A DNA stretch of 59,962 bases from Streptomyces fructofermentans (GCF_014651055.1 NZ_BMWD01000032.1:25949-85910); one strand, 5' to 3'. Shown: positions 34,701 to 45,559, counted from the stretch's first letter. Program-made: numbers and translations. The notes: generated from the letters alone by a model not told the origin.

Positions 34701-36648
34701 CGCCGTTGCCGGACGTGGGCATGCGCAGGCCGAAGTCGTAGATCCACGCGGACCCGCGGTCCGAGCAGCGCAGCTCGTACGGGCGCTCGTCGGTGACCTC
34801 GACGCCCAGCCGGGTGAGGACGGGCAGTACCGCGGACAGTGAGACCGGCGCCCCGGTGCGGTAGATCTTGAAGCGGCGCTCTCCGGGTGCGGCGCCCACC
34901 GGCTCGTACAGGCTGAGCTCGAAGTCCTTGCCCTGGCCGAGCTGCTCCAGGCGCACCAGGTCGGCGACCGCGGCGCGCGGGTTGTGGTCGGCCTTGTAGC
35001 CCTCGGGGATCGCGTTGCCGTAGCGGCGGACGAGTTCGGCCGCGCGCTCCTCGCCGCACTCGGCGTTCAGCGCCTCGGCGAAGCCGTCGGTCCAGGAGCG
35101 GGCCGCCTCGACGAGCCGTGTCTCGATGCGCTCCTTGTCCGCGTCGGAGAGCTGGGCCAGCTCGGTGCCCTGCGGGACCCGGACGACGAAGTGCAGCCGG
35201 GAGAGGATCGACTCGGTGTTCCAGGCCGTGAAGTCGACACTGGTGCCGCCGAGCTCCTCCTTCAGGATGTCGATGATCCGCAGCCGTACGCCGGTGGTGT
35301 AGCGGTCGCGCGGCAGGTAGACGAGGGCCGAGTAGTAGCGCCCGTACTCGTCCTGGCGCAGGTAGAGCCGCAGGCGGCGGCGCTCCTGGAGGTACAGCAC
35401 CGAGGTGACGATGGCGCGCAGCTCGTCGGGCGGCGTCTGGAACAGCTCGTCGCGCGGGTACGTCTCCAGGATCTGGAGCAGGTCGCGGCCGTCGTGGCTG
35501 TTGGGCGAGAACCCGGCGCCCCTGAGGACCTCCGCGACCTTGCGGCGCACCACGGGGACGCGGCGCACCGACTCGGTGTACGCGGCGGAGGAGAAGAGGC
35601 CGAGGAAGCGGCGCTCGCCGATGACGTTGCCCGACTCGTCGAACTTCTTCACGCCGACGTAGTCGAGGTAGGAGGGCCGGTGCACGGTGGCCCGGCTGTT
35701 GGCCTTCGTCAGGACGAGGAGCTTGTGCTCGCGGGCCTTGGCGCGGGCGTCGGCGGGCAGCCGCTCGAAGGACGGGCTGACCGGGTGGCTGTCCTCGCCG
35801 TGCTGCGGGTCGGAGCGCAGGATGCCGAGGCCGGTGCCGGGGACCGCGGCGAGCACGTCGTCGTCGCGCAGTTCGTACTCGCGGTACCCGAGGAACGTGA
35901 AGTGGTCGTCGGCGAGCCAGCGCAGCAGCTCGCGGGCCTCCTCGACCTCCTGGTCGCGCAGGTCGTCGGCGGTCGGCTCGATGGGCAGTTCCTCGGCCAT
36001 GCGCAGCGCGCCGTCGCGCATCTTCTCCCAGTCCTCGACGGCCTCGCGGACGTCGGACAGGACACGCAGCAGGTCGGCGGTGATCTGCTTCAGGTCGGCG
36101 CGGTCGGTCTCGCGGTCGATCTCGACGTGGATCCAGGACTCGACGGAGGCGTCGTGAGGAAGCTCGCCGGTGGGCCGGGTCCTGAGCACCTCCAGCAGCC
36201 TGCCGGTGAGGTCGCGCCGTACGACGAACTGCGGGTGGATGACCACGTGGATGCCGCGGCCCTGCCGGGAGAGCTCGTTGGTCACGGAGTCGACGAGGAA
36301 GGGCATGTCGTCGGTGACGACCTCGACGACGGAGTGGCTGCAGGTCCAGCCGTTCTCCTCGACCGTCGGGGTGTGGACTCTCACGTTGGCCGTGCCCTGA
36401 GGGCGGTTCTCGGCCAGCCGGTAGTGCGAGAAGGCTGCTCCGAAGACATCGACCGGGTCGCGGTCGGCGAGGTCCTCCGGGGCGGTGTGCAGGTAGTAGC
36501 GCTGGAGGAACGCGAGCACGGTGTCCCGGTCCGGGGTGCTCTCGTCCGTCTTCCCAGTCGGTAGGTGCGCCCCGACCGGGCTGTTCTCAGCTACCCGGGC
36601 GGCCCGTTCGAGCAGCTCGGCCTTTGCTTCGTCCAGCTTGGTCTGCAT
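31720..36648 (-). CDS. gdhB: Large (180-kDa type) NAD-specific glutamate dehydrogenase
   Basis: A 1642-residue enzyme of the giant NAD-GDH class first described in Streptomyces and Pseudomonas. It deaminates glutamate to 2-oxoglutarate and ammonium. The N-terminal half holds regulatory ACT-like regions (for example V-E-V-V-T-D-D-M-P-F-L-V-D-S-V near 110). The catalytic core spans roughly 750-1300, with G-G-L-R-W-S-D-R-R-E-D-F, the glycine-rich K-G-G-F-V near 880, and the NAD-site stretch G-V-G-D-M-S-G-D-V-F-G-N-G near 1007. The C-terminal third is helical and of unknown role. Length is as expected for the class. The ATG has AGAGG 4 nt upstream, rather close. It stands alone between two terminator-like regions. 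The symbol follows S. coelicolor usage as I recall it. Confidence 0.95.
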   Translation of the reverse strand: MQTKLDEAKAELLERAARVAENSPVGAHLPTGKTDESTPDRDTVLAFLQRYYLHTAPEDLADRDPVDVFGAAFSHYRLAENRPQGTANVRVHTPTVEENGWTCSHSVVEVVTDDMPFLVDSVTNELSRQGRGIHVVIHPQFVVRRDLTGRLLEVLRTRPTGELPHDASVESWIHVEIDRETDRADLKQITADLLRVLSDVREAVEDWEKMRDGALRMAEELPIEPTADDLRDQEVEEARELLRWLADDHFTFLGYREYELRDDDVLAAVPGTGLGILRSDPQHGEDSHPVSPSFERLPADARAKAREHKLLVLTKANSRATVHRPSYLDYVGVKKFDESGNVIGERRFLGLFSSAAYTESVRRVPVVRRKVAEVLRGAGFSPNSHDGRDLLQILETYPRDELFQTPPDELRAIVTSVLYLQERRRLRLYLRQDEYGRYYSALVYLPRDRYTTGVRLRIIDILKEELGGTSVDFTAWNTESILSRLHFVVRVPQGTELAQLSDADKERIETRLVEAARSWTDGFAEALNAECGEERAAELVRRYGNAIPEGYKADHNPRAAVADLVRLEQLGQGKDFELSLYEPVGAAPGERRFKIYRTGAPVSLSAVLPVLTRLGVEVTDERPYELRCSDRGSAWIYDFGLRMPTSGNGGADHLGDDGRERFQEAFSATWTGQAENDGFNSLVLSAGLNWRQAVVLRAYAKYLRQAGSTFSQDYMEDTLRSNVHTTRLLVSLFEARMSPDRQRAGTELTDALLEELEAALDQVASLDEDRILRSFLTVIKATLRTNVFQEAAGGVPHEYVSMKFDPQAIPDLPAPRPAYEIWVYSPRVEGVHLRFGKVARGGLRWSDRREDFRTEILGLVKAQMVKNTVIVPVGAKGGFVAKQLPDPAADRDAWLAEGIRSYKTFISALLDITDNMVAGEVVPPADVVRHDEDDTYLVVAADKGTATFSDIANGVAESYNFWLGDAFASGGSAGYDHKKMGITARGAWESVKRHFRELGVDTQTEDFTVVGVGDMSGDVFGNGMLLSEHIRLVAAFDHRHIFIDPSPDAATSYAERRRLFELPRSSWADYDKELLSQGGGIFPRTAKAIQLNSHIREALGIEGNIVKMTPADLMRAILKAPVDLLWNGGIGTYVKASTETHADVGDKANDAIRVDGADLRVKVVGEGGNLGLTQLGRIEFAQAGGRVNTDAIDNSAGVDTSDHEVNIKILLNAVVGEGDMTVKQRNKLLAEMTDEVGALVLRNNYAQNTALANALAQSPSMLHAQHRYLRHLVREGHLDRALEFMPTERQIRERLNTGHGLTQPETAVLLAYTKITVADELLHTSLPDDPYLKSLLYAYFPTALRREFTEQIDSHPLRREIVTTVLVNDTVNTGGTSFLHRLREETGASLEEIVRAQTAARAIFGSSGVWDGVESLDNTVDAAVQTRIRLHSRRLVERGTRWLLNNRPQPLQLAETIDFFSEGVARVWGELPRLVRGADSEWYQQIFDELSGAGVPDELAQRVAGFSSAFPTLDIVAVGDRMGKDPMEVAEVYYDLADRLQITQLMDRIIELPRADRWQSMARASIREDLYAAHAALTADVLAAGNGTSTPEQRFKAWEERNTALLARARTTLEEIQTSESFDLANLSVAMRTMRTMLRTHS

Positions 36649-37283
36649 TGTCCTCTGGCTCCTGTCGCGCGCCGTTGCGTGACGTCGTTGAACGTGAAGT
36701 GACGTAGCGCCGAGACGCGGGGTGTCCGGTCTGGTCCGACGCTATGTCGCGATGAGAGATGAGCGGGGAGTATTCGGCCATTCTTGGCGCGCCCGGAGGC
36801 TGTGACGCTGCTCTCGGTGCGCTGTCCGCGCCGTCCCACTCGGGAAGACCAGCGATCGCCCGGTCACGGATGTCGTCCGTGCGGTCCGGGCGCAGGGCAG
36901 GGGCGACGATGCCCCCGCGACGTATCGCGCTGATCACGGCACAAGGCTATCGCCCCGGACGGGGGCCTCGTCATGAGCCGTATGTGTACAAAAGAGGGGG
37001 CCCTATTTTGACACTCTGCACAGTTTCGCGGCACTGCGCGTCATCGGCGGTGCCTCGCGGTCACCTGCCGCCCCACTGAGCCGCACAGGACACCCGGCGG
37101 CGGGCAGGATCCGCGGCCGCCGCTCGAACGCGAACCGCGCCGCCCGCCGGAATCCCCGGCCCGGCCGCGGCGTGGACGGAGCACGGTCCGCAGCCTTCGG
37201 CGGAGCCGCCCGGCAAGCACCCTCGGCGGAGCCGCCCGGCGGCACCCTCGGCGCAACGCCGGGCGGAGCCGCCGGCCGGGCCG
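36649..37283. other. Spacer between gdhB and the HAD gene
   Basis: This 635-base gap separates two minus-strand genes. Next to gdhB it has mixed composition (36650-37030), likely promoter and leader, with a T-rich patch at 37004-37010. The half near the HAD gene is over 75% GC with degenerate repeats (37197-37275). A small minus-strand frame (36587-36937) overlaps the gdhB start and has no RBS or recognisable product; I do not call it. Confidence 0.5.
37197..37275. repeat. Degenerate 26-27 bp repeat, about three copies
   Basis: Two units built on TCGGCGGAGCCGCCCGGC followed by an ACCC tail are followed by a diverged third. Each unit contains the palindrome GGCGGAGCCGCC or a variant and can form a short hairpin. 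They lie just past the end of the HAD gene and may include its terminator. Confidence 0.55.
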
Positions 37284-37949
37284 TCAGGCCGCCAGCCGCT
37301 CCGCCTCAGCGACCGCTTCCTCCAGGGTGTCCACCACGGGCACCCCGACGCCTTCGAGGCTGGCGCGGCTGTGCGACCCGCCGGTGTAGAGCACGGCCCG
37401 CGCGCCCACGTGCAGCGCCGCGACGGCGTCGTCCGCCGCGTCCCCGATCACCACCGTGCGGGCGGGCTCGACTCCCGCCAGCGCCCGCACGTGGCGCACC
37501 ATGTGCTCGGCCTTGCTGCCCCCCGACGGCCCGGTCCGGCCGTCGACCCGTACGAAGTGCGCCTCGATGCCGAAGCCGCGCACCAGGGGGACGAGGTCCT
37601 CGTGCCCGTACATGCTCAGGATCGACTGGCTGCGGCCCGCGGACTCCCACCCGGCGAGCAGCGTGGGCACCCCGTCGGTGAGCCCGCAGCCGATCCGGTG
37701 CTCCGTGTAGTAGCGGTGGAAGGTCACGTCCATGACCTCCCACTCCTCGTCCGTCGGCAGCCGCCCGATCAGCCGCTCGTAGAACCTGGGCACCGGGACG
37801 CAGTACAGCTCCCGGTACCTCTCCAGCGTGATCGGCGCCAGGCCGAGCTCGGCGAAGGCCGCGTTCGTCGCGCCGATGATGGCCGTGTTGTCGTGGAACA
37901 GGGTCCCGTTCCAGTCCCAGACGATGTGTGCCGTTCCGTGCGTCCCCAT
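37284..37949 (-). CDS. HAD-family phosphatase
   Basis: A 221-residue haloacid-dehalogenase hydrolase, probably a small-molecule phosphatase of the phosphoglycolate-phosphatase shape. Motif I reads W-D-W-N-G-T-L-F: the nucleophile Asp is present, but the usual second Asp (general acid) is Asn. Motif II is S-I-L-S-M, motif III Lys in G-G-S-K, and motif IV V-V-I-G-D-A-A-D-D. A helical cap lies between motifs I and II (30-95). The start at 37949 gives M-G-T-H-G-T; the RBS is weak. It lies 61 nt downstream of the DUF6912-like gene on the same strand. Confidence 0.87.
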   Translation of the reverse strand: MGTHGTAHIVWDWNGTLFHDNTAIIGATNAAFAELGLAPITLERYRELYCVPVPRFYERLIGRLPTDEEWEVMDVTFHRYYTEHRIGCGLTDGVPTLLAGWESAGRSQSILSMYGHEDLVPLVRGFGIEAHFVRVDGRTGPSGGSKAEHMVRHVRALAGVEPARTVVIGDAADDAVAALHVGARAVLYTGGSHSRASLEGVGVPVVDTLEEAVAEAERLAA

Positions 37950-38010
37950 ACGGAAAAAATACCCGGCCGCACCGACAACGCGCCGCGCGGGGAAGGGCAC
38001 GGGGCGCGCC

Positions 38011-38526
38011 TCAGCCGTCGAGTCCCACCAGGTTGCGGATCTCCTGCGTGGCGAACCAGAGCAGCTCGTGGTCCTCGACCCCGTCCACGACGAACTGGGC
38101 GTCGTCGTCCCCCCGGTCCGCGGCACCCAGCGCGGCCGCGGCCGCCGACACGTCGGCCTCGGCGTCGTCCGCGTCCACGTGCACGGCCGCCGCCTTGCGC
38201 AGCGGAACCGCCGCGGCCACGCGCACCTCACCGAGCGACGAGGGGTCGAGCCCCCGGTCGGGGTCGGGGACGGCGGACCCGTCGGGCACGTCGACGGCGA
38301 CGACGACGCGCCGCCGCACGACCCCGGGCTCGATGGCGATCAGCCGCAGCGAGGCAAGGGCGGCCCGGTTCAGCGCCGCGTACTCCAGTTCCTCGATGTC
38401 GTCGGAGAGGTACCACTCGCGCAGCGCGGGCGTGACGGCGTACGCGGCGAAGGGTCCCGGGCCCAGCTCACCCGTCTTGTACGCCTCGGCGAGACCGGAG
38501 AGGGTCAGGGGGACGTACACGCGCAT
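38011..38526 (-). CDS. DUF6912-like conserved protein
   Basis: A 171-residue actinobacterial protein beginning M-R-V-Y-V-P-L-T-L-S-G-L, with a central acidic segment (about 45-55 and 120-150) rich in Asp/Glu and Ala, and ending near E-I-R-N-L-V-G-L-D-G. I recognise the family as an uncharacterised actinobacterial one placed beside secA in Streptomyces. No catalytic motif, signal peptide or membrane helix is visible. It probably shares a transcript with the HAD gene downstream. Confidence 0.8.
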   Translation of the reverse strand: MRVYVPLTLSGLAEAYKTGELGPGPFAAYAVTPALREWYLSDDIEELEYAALNRAALASLRLIAIEPGVVRRRVVVAVDVPDGSAVPDPDRGLDPSSLGEVRVAAAVPLRKAAAVHVDADDAEADVSAAAAALGAADRGDDDAQFVVDGVEDHELLWFATQEIRNLVGLDG

Positions 38527-38859
38527 GGCAGGCCGCTTTCGTAGTCGGGCGTCGTGGGCGGAGGGCTCCGGGAAGGCGGTCGCACGCCTCCGGGGAGGGC
38601 CTTCAGGATACGTGCGGGCGTCCCCCTTCGGGTCCGGGCCGCCCGCTCCGCGGCGTCCACCGCGCGCACCGCCCGTCACCCGGTGCACCCCCGTCCTTCC
38701 GGGCTCCGCGGCCCTCCCCGTCACCCTGATAAGTGAACCTTCCGGCCGCCCGGCCGTCCGCACGTCGTCCTTGCGGTGCCCCGCCCCGGCCTCGTACAAG
38801 ATCCCCAACAGCAAGTTACCGGCCGGTATCAATTCGGCCCGACCGATCGGGGATCCGTC
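38527..38859. other. Divergent control region before the Rv3235-like gene
   Basis: 333 bases between divergent starts. TTGCGG (38771-38776) and TACAAG (38795-38800) spaced 18 bp could be a vegetative promoter for the plus-strand gene. The rest is GC-rich with no gene visible. Confidence 0.4.
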
Positions 38860-39381
38860 GTGAACAAGGTGATGACCAGGGCGAAGCGCACGTCCGGCAC
38901 CCGCCCGCCCGTACGTCACGACACCCGCCGCCCGGGCGGCGGCACGACCCGCAGGGGCCCGGAGAGGGGCGCACCGAGCACCGCACGGGCCGCGACCGCG
39001 CCCCCGGTGGCCGCCGGACACCCCGCCGGCGCCGCCCCGCAGCCCCGGCCCACGGACCTCTTCGCCGACCGCCTGCTCGCCGTGCTGAGCGGACAGCGGC
39101 CGGTCCACTGCATGCTCCGGCACACCGCGGGCCGCGCGTACGACGAACTGGCCTGGCTGGCGGAACGCGGACCGCTGCGCACCCGCGGCACCCGTCCGGT
39201 GATCCGCGACATCGGCTACTACGTGCCCCGCCCCGGTGCCGTCGAGGCCTTCGCCCGCATCGGCGCGGGCGACCAGCTCAGGGCGATGGCCTTCCGGCTG
39301 GAGCAGGGAGCCGACCTCCGCTGGCGCTGCACGGCCGTGGAACTGGGCGGCGCCCGCATGCCCCGCCCGGCCGACGACTGA
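38860..39381 (+). CDS. Rv3235-family conserved protein
   Basis: A 173-residue protein. The first 70 residues are basic and Pro/Ala/Thr-rich; the conserved part (about 75-165) contains F-A-D-R-L-L-A-V-L-S-G-Q-R-P-V, the feature that marks the Rv3235-like family found next to secA in actinobacteria, and a C-terminal R-W-R-C-T-A-V-E-L. GTG 38860 has GGGGAT 7 nt upstream; an ATG four codons later is possible. Function is unknown. It converges on secA. Confidence 0.78.
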   Translation: MNKVMTRAKRTSGTRPPVRHDTRRPGGGTTRRGPERGAPSTARAATAPPVAAGHPAGAAPQPRPTDLFADRLLAVLSGQRPVHCMLRHTAGRAYDELAWLAERGPLRTRGTRPVIRDIGYYVPRPGAVEAFARIGAGDQLRAMAFRLEQGADLRWRCTAVELGGARMPRPADD

Positions 39382-39480
39382 CCCGCCCCACCCCGCCGTC
39401 GAGGCTCTCCGACCGCCCGCGGGTTCCGGACGCCCGCGGGTTCCGGACGCCCGCAGGGTGCGCACGCGCCCGGCCGGTCC

Positions 39481-39628
39481 GAAGAGCGCCTGCCGGGTCC
39501 GGCGGCCCGCCCGGTCCGAAGAGCGCCTGCCGGGTCCGGCGGCCCGCCCGGTCCGAAGAGCGCCTGCCGGGTCCGGCGGCCCGCCCGGTCCGAAGAGCGC
39601 CTGCCGGGTCCGGCGGCCCGCCCGGTCC
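39481..39628. repeat. Four perfect 37-bp tandem repeats
   Basis: Copies start at 39481, 39518, 39555 and 39592 and are identical base for base (unit begins GAAGAGCGCC, ends CCCGGTCC). Each contains the small inverted repeat GCCGG-GT-CCGGC. There is no spacer between copies, so it is not a CRISPR array. It lies just beyond the secA terminator. Confidence 0.95.
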
Positions 39629-39637
39629 GGGAAGCCC

Positions 39638-39670
39638 GAAGGGCCGGACACCCGAGGTGTCCGGCCCTTC
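39638..39670 (-). terminator. Terminator of secA
   Basis: A perfect 15-bp stem (GAAGGGCCGGACACC, 39638-39652, with 39656-39670) closed by a CGA loop, 23 nt past the secA stop. Confidence 0.85.
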
Positions 39671-39693
39671 ACGGTTCGACGCGGTGCGAGCCG

Positions 39694-42534
<2,841 letters not shown>

Positions 42535-42767
42535 GGGGGTTTGTCTCCTTGCCGGTCGGGCCTGGGACGGTCGGTTTGAAAAGACAGCTTCAGCAACGGC
42601 CATCGTAAGCGAGGACCCCGCCGCGCCGGGAGGCCTGCAGGGCACAGCCACCTGGACAACGGACACGGGTGGCGGAAGGTGCCGCACGGCCACCACGAAA
42701 GGTGACCGTCGGGTCACGCAGGGCAAAAGTGATGGCTTCCCCAGGCGCGCCCGAGCAGAATCGGCGG

Positions 42768-43346
42768 ATGGACCCCGTCACGCTGACCTCCGCACGACTC
42801 CTGCTGCGCACGGTGGGAGCGCACGACACCGACGCCGTGTACGACGCCGCCCAGGATCCCGACATCCAGCGCTGGACCACGATCCCCTCCCCGTACCTGC
42901 GCGAGCACGCGGCGGGCTTCACCGAGCAGATGGTGCCCGACGGCTGGGCGGACGGCTCGATGTTCACGTTCGGTGTCTTCCTGCCGTTCGGCGGCGAGCT
43001 CGCCGGGATGCTCGGCATCACAATGCGCTCCCTCGGGGTCGGCGAGATCGGCTTCTGGACGACGAAGGAGCACCGGGGCAACGGCTACATCTCCGAGGCC
43101 GTCCTGACCGCCTCCCGCTGGGCGTTCACCCGGCTGGCGATCGACCGCGTCGAGTGGCGGGCCGAGGTGGGCAACGCGGGCTCCCGCGCGGTCGCCGAAC
43201 GCACCGGGTTCACCATCGAGGGCACGCTGCGCTCCGCCATCAACAACAAGGGCGTGCGCCGCGACTGCTGGGTCGGGTCGCTGCTGCCCTCGGACCTCGG
43301 ACTGCCGTCGGCGGCGCCCTATCTGCCGGCCCGTCACCGGGACTGA
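42768..43346 (+). CDS. GNAT-family N-acetyltransferase (RimJ/RimL-like)
   Basis: A 192-residue acetyl-CoA-dependent acetyltransferase of the ribosomal-protein-alanine type. It opens with T-S-A-R-L-L-L-R-T, has W-T-T-I-P-S-P-Y, and carries the acetyl-CoA site K-E-H-R-G-N-G-Y-I-S-E-A (about 104-115) followed by N-A-G-S-R-A-V-A-E-R-T-G-F. The substrate is unknown. There is no good Shine-Dalgarno; a CAGAAT hexamer 6 nt before the ATG could be the -10 of a leaderless transcript. It diverges from secA. Confidence 0.88.
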   Translation: MDPVTLTSARLLLRTVGAHDTDAVYDAAQDPDIQRWTTIPSPYLREHAAGFTEQMVPDGWADGSMFTFGVFLPFGGELAGMLGITMRSLGVGEIGFWTTKEHRGNGYISEAVLTASRWAFTRLAIDRVEWRAEVGNAGSRAVAERTGFTIEGTLRSAINNKGVRRDCWVGSLLPSDLGLPSAAPYLPARHRD

Positions 43347-43419
43347 GCCCCTGGTCCGCGGCGTTCGGCACGCACCGGGGGATTCCCGCGGGTCCCGCGC
43401 CGGTGTCAGTGCGGGCGTC

Positions 43420-43425
43420 TATCGT
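43420..43425 (+). promoter_or_regulatory. Putative -10 of a leaderless promoter
   Basis: TATCGT ends 7 nt before the ATG at 43433 with no Shine-Dalgarno between. The -35 region is not recognisable. Confidence 0.35.
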
Positions 43426-43432
43426 GCGGACC

Positions 43433-44638
43433 ATGACGAGTCTGCCGCGCCCGACCGCCGAACTCTCCGCCGACGAGGCCCGCCGGATCGCCCTGCGCGC
43501 GCAGGGGTTCCTGGGCGCGCCGGACCGCAGCGGCGGGGTCCGGGGCGTGCTGCGGCACCTGGGCGCGGTGCAGCTCGACACCATCTCGGTGCTGGCCCGC
43601 TCACACGAACTCATCCCGTACGCGCGCCTCGGCGCCGTCGGCCGCAGGACGGTCGACGACGCGTACTGGACCGCGACCCCGTCCGCGGACGGGGGTCCGG
43701 GCAGCCCCCACGCGTTCGAGTACTGGTCGCACGCCGCGTGCATCCTCCCGGTCGAGGAGTGGCCGCACTTCGCGTTCCGCCGCCGCGCCTACCGCGCGCG
43801 CCCGCACTGGAACCACGACCTGCCCGCAGGCACCTACGAGCAGGTCGTCAAGCAGTTGAGGACCGAGGGCCCGCTGACGGCCACCGACCTGGGCGGCGCG
43901 AAGAAGACCAGCGAGTGGTGGGACTGGTCGGGCACGAAGGTCGCCGTCGAACGCGCCCTGATGTACGGCGAGGTGGTGTGCACCGAGCGCCGCGGCTGGA
44001 AGCGGGTCTACGACCTGGCGGAGCGGGCGATCCCGGACGCGCTGCTGCACGACGAACTGGACGACCAGGAGTGCCTGCGCCGCCTCGTGCGGCTCGCCGG
44101 CCGCTCCCTGGGCGTCGGCACGCGCGCGGACATCGCCGACTACCACCGGCTCAAGGGCGAGCAGGTCGACGCGGTGATCGCGGACTCGGGTCTGGTCCCG
44201 GTCACGGTGGCGGGCTGGGGGAAGCCCGCTTGGGCCGACCCCGCGGCGCTGGAGACACCCGCGCGCGGCCGGCACCGCACCACGCTGCTGTCGCCGTTCG
44301 ACTCCCTGATCTGGGAGCGTGCGCGCACGGAGCGGATCTTCGGATTCACCCACCGCCTGGAGGCCTACGTCCCCAAGCCGAAGCGGGTGTACGGCTACTT
44401 CGCCATGCCGGTCCTCGCCGGCGGCCGCCTGGTGGGCCGGGTGGACCCCGCCCGCGACGGCGCCACGCTGGTCGCCAAGCAGGTCACGCTGGACGGCCCC
44501 AAGGCGGTCCCAGCGGTGGCCCAGGCCCTCCTGGAGGCGGCGAGCTGGGTCGGCTGCACGAACGTCCGCGTGGAGCGCGTGGACGCCCCGGACCTGCGCG
44601 CGCCGCTGGCGGCCGAGCTGGCCCGGAGCCTGGCCTGA
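43433..44638 (+). CDS. AlkX/YcaQ-type DNA glycosylase (HTH_42 family)
   Basis: A 401-residue winged-helix DNA-repair protein. Near residues 46-48 the sequence L-G-A-V-Q-L-D-T-I-S contains the Q-x-D catalytic motif that separates the AlkX/YcaQ branch (interstrand-crosslink unhooking) from AlkZ (Q-x-Q). Further family marks are F-E-Y-W-S-H-A-A, W-W-D-W-S-G-T-K, C-T-E-R-R-G-W-K-R-V-Y-D-L-A-E and L-L-S-P-F-D-S-L-I-W-E-R-x-R. Length fits. The broad genotoxic role, excising alkylated bases and opening crosslinks, is family knowledge. It follows the GNAT gene by 86 nt. Confidence 0.87.
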   Translation: MTSLPRPTAELSADEARRIALRAQGFLGAPDRSGGVRGVLRHLGAVQLDTISVLARSHELIPYARLGAVGRRTVDDAYWTATPSADGGPGSPHAFEYWSHAACILPVEEWPHFAFRRRAYRARPHWNHDLPAGTYEQVVKQLRTEGPLTATDLGGAKKTSEWWDWSGTKVAVERALMYGEVVCTERRGWKRVYDLAERAIPDALLHDELDDQECLRRLVRLAGRSLGVGTRADIADYHRLKGEQVDAVIADSGLVPVTVAGWGKPAWADPAALETPARGRHRTTLLSPFDSLIWERARTERIFGFTHRLEAYVPKPKRVYGYFAMPVLAGGRLVGRVDPARDGATLVAKQVTLDGPKAVPAVAQALLEAASWVGCTNVRVERVDAPDLRAPLAAELARSLA

Positions 44639-44812
44639 CGCCCCCAGCGAGTCCGGCCCGACGACCCACGCCCCGACGACCCACGCCCCGACACACCCCG
44701 CCCGCGGACGCGGGACGCCTGGTGCCCGACACCTGACCTGATGCGTGACGTCTGACGCCTGCGGCGCCGAAGGGCGTCGGGCGGAAGGCCACCGGCGCGC
44801 ATCCCGCGGAGG

Positions 44813-45559
44813 TCACCGGATTTCGAGGATCTTCTCCCGCATGGCGTAGACCACGGCTTCCATCCTGGAATGCAGTTGCAGCTTCTCCAGAATGTTGCGC
44901 ACGTGGTTCTTCACGGTGTTCTCGGAGATGAACAGTTCCTTGGCGATGTCCCGGTTGTTCATTCCGGTGGCGACGAGCTTGAGAACCTCCAGCTCGCGTT
45001 CCGTGAGCCGCGGCGCCGGCACCAGCCGCCGCTCGTCCGTCCGCTGGATCATCGACTTGAACTCGGTGAGCAGTTTCGACGCCATCGACGGGCTGATCTG
45101 CGACTGGCCGTCGGCCACTGCACGAATGGCCGTGGCCACCTCGTCCGTGGAGATCTCCTTGAGGAGATAACCGGTGGCCCCCGCCTTGATCGCGTCGTAG
45201 AGGTCCGCCTCCTCGTCGCTGATCGTCAACATGATGATCTTCGCGCTGGGGGCGACCTCCTTGATGGAGGTGCACGCCTCGATCCCGCCCCGCTTGGGCA
45301 TCCGCACGTCCATCAGCACGATGTCGGGCAGCAGGTCCGCGGCCTTGTCGACCGCCTCGGCGCCGTCGCCCGCCTCGCCGACGACCTGGATGTCCTCCTC
45401 TGCGGCCAGCACGATCTCCAGGCCGCGACGGAAAAGGGCGTGGTCGTCCACGACGAGGACCCTGATGGGCTCCTTGCGTGAGGAGGCCCCGTCCGGGCCC
45501 ATGCCGACGACGCCGTCGTCGGCATCTTCGTCACGCATCGGTCCGAAGCTGTCCGCCAT
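44813..45559 (-). CDS. Orphan NarL/LuxR-type response regulator
   Basis: A 248-residue two-component regulator. An acidic 30-residue tail precedes the receiver domain, with V-V-D-D-H-A-L-F, phospho-acceptor Asp in L-M-D-V-R-M-P, Thr in M-L-T-I-S-D and Lys in L-L-K-E. The C-terminal LuxR helix-turn-helix (about 185-245) reads L-T-E-R-E-L-E-V-L-K and N-N-R-D-I-A-K-E-L-F-I-S-E-N-T-V-K-N-H. ATG 45559 has GGAGG 6 nt upstream, better than the longer frame. No histidine kinase is adjacent, so its signal partner is elsewhere or absent. Confidence 0.93.
   Translation of the reverse strand: MADSFGPMRDEDADDGVVGMGPDGASSRKEPIRVLVVDDHALFRRGLEIVLAAEEDIQVVGEAGDGAEAVDKAADLLPDIVLMDVRMPKRGGIEACTSIKEVAPSAKIIMLTISDEEADLYDAIKAGATGYLLKEISTDEVATAIRAVADGQSQISPSMASKLLTEFKSMIQRTDERRLVPAPRLTERELEVLKLVATGMNNRDIAKELFISENTVKNHVRNILEKLQLHSRMEAVVYAMREKILEIR

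Larger units (their letters stand above)
39382..39693. other. Convergent spacer dominated by tandem repeats
   Basis: 312 bases between the Rv3235-like gene and the end of secA. It holds a doubled 17-bp unit (about 39416-39449), the 4 x 37 bp array, and the secA terminator. No gene is visible. Confidence 0.6.

Noticed and set aside
34984..36564. Plus-strand frame opposite gdhB
   Set aside because: Antisense shadow of the dehydrogenase N-terminal half; composition is non-protein-like and no RBS is present.
36587..36937. 116-codon minus-strand frame upstream of gdhB
   Set aside because: Overlaps the gdhB start in another frame, has no RBS and no recognisable composition.
37008..37013. TTGACA in the gdhB upstream region as a promoter
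   Set aside because: It points away from gdhB (plus strand), no plus-strand gene follows, and no -10 is visible.
39481..39628. CRISPR array
   Set aside because: The 37-bp units are directly adjacent with no spacers, and no cas genes are present; it is a tandem repeat.
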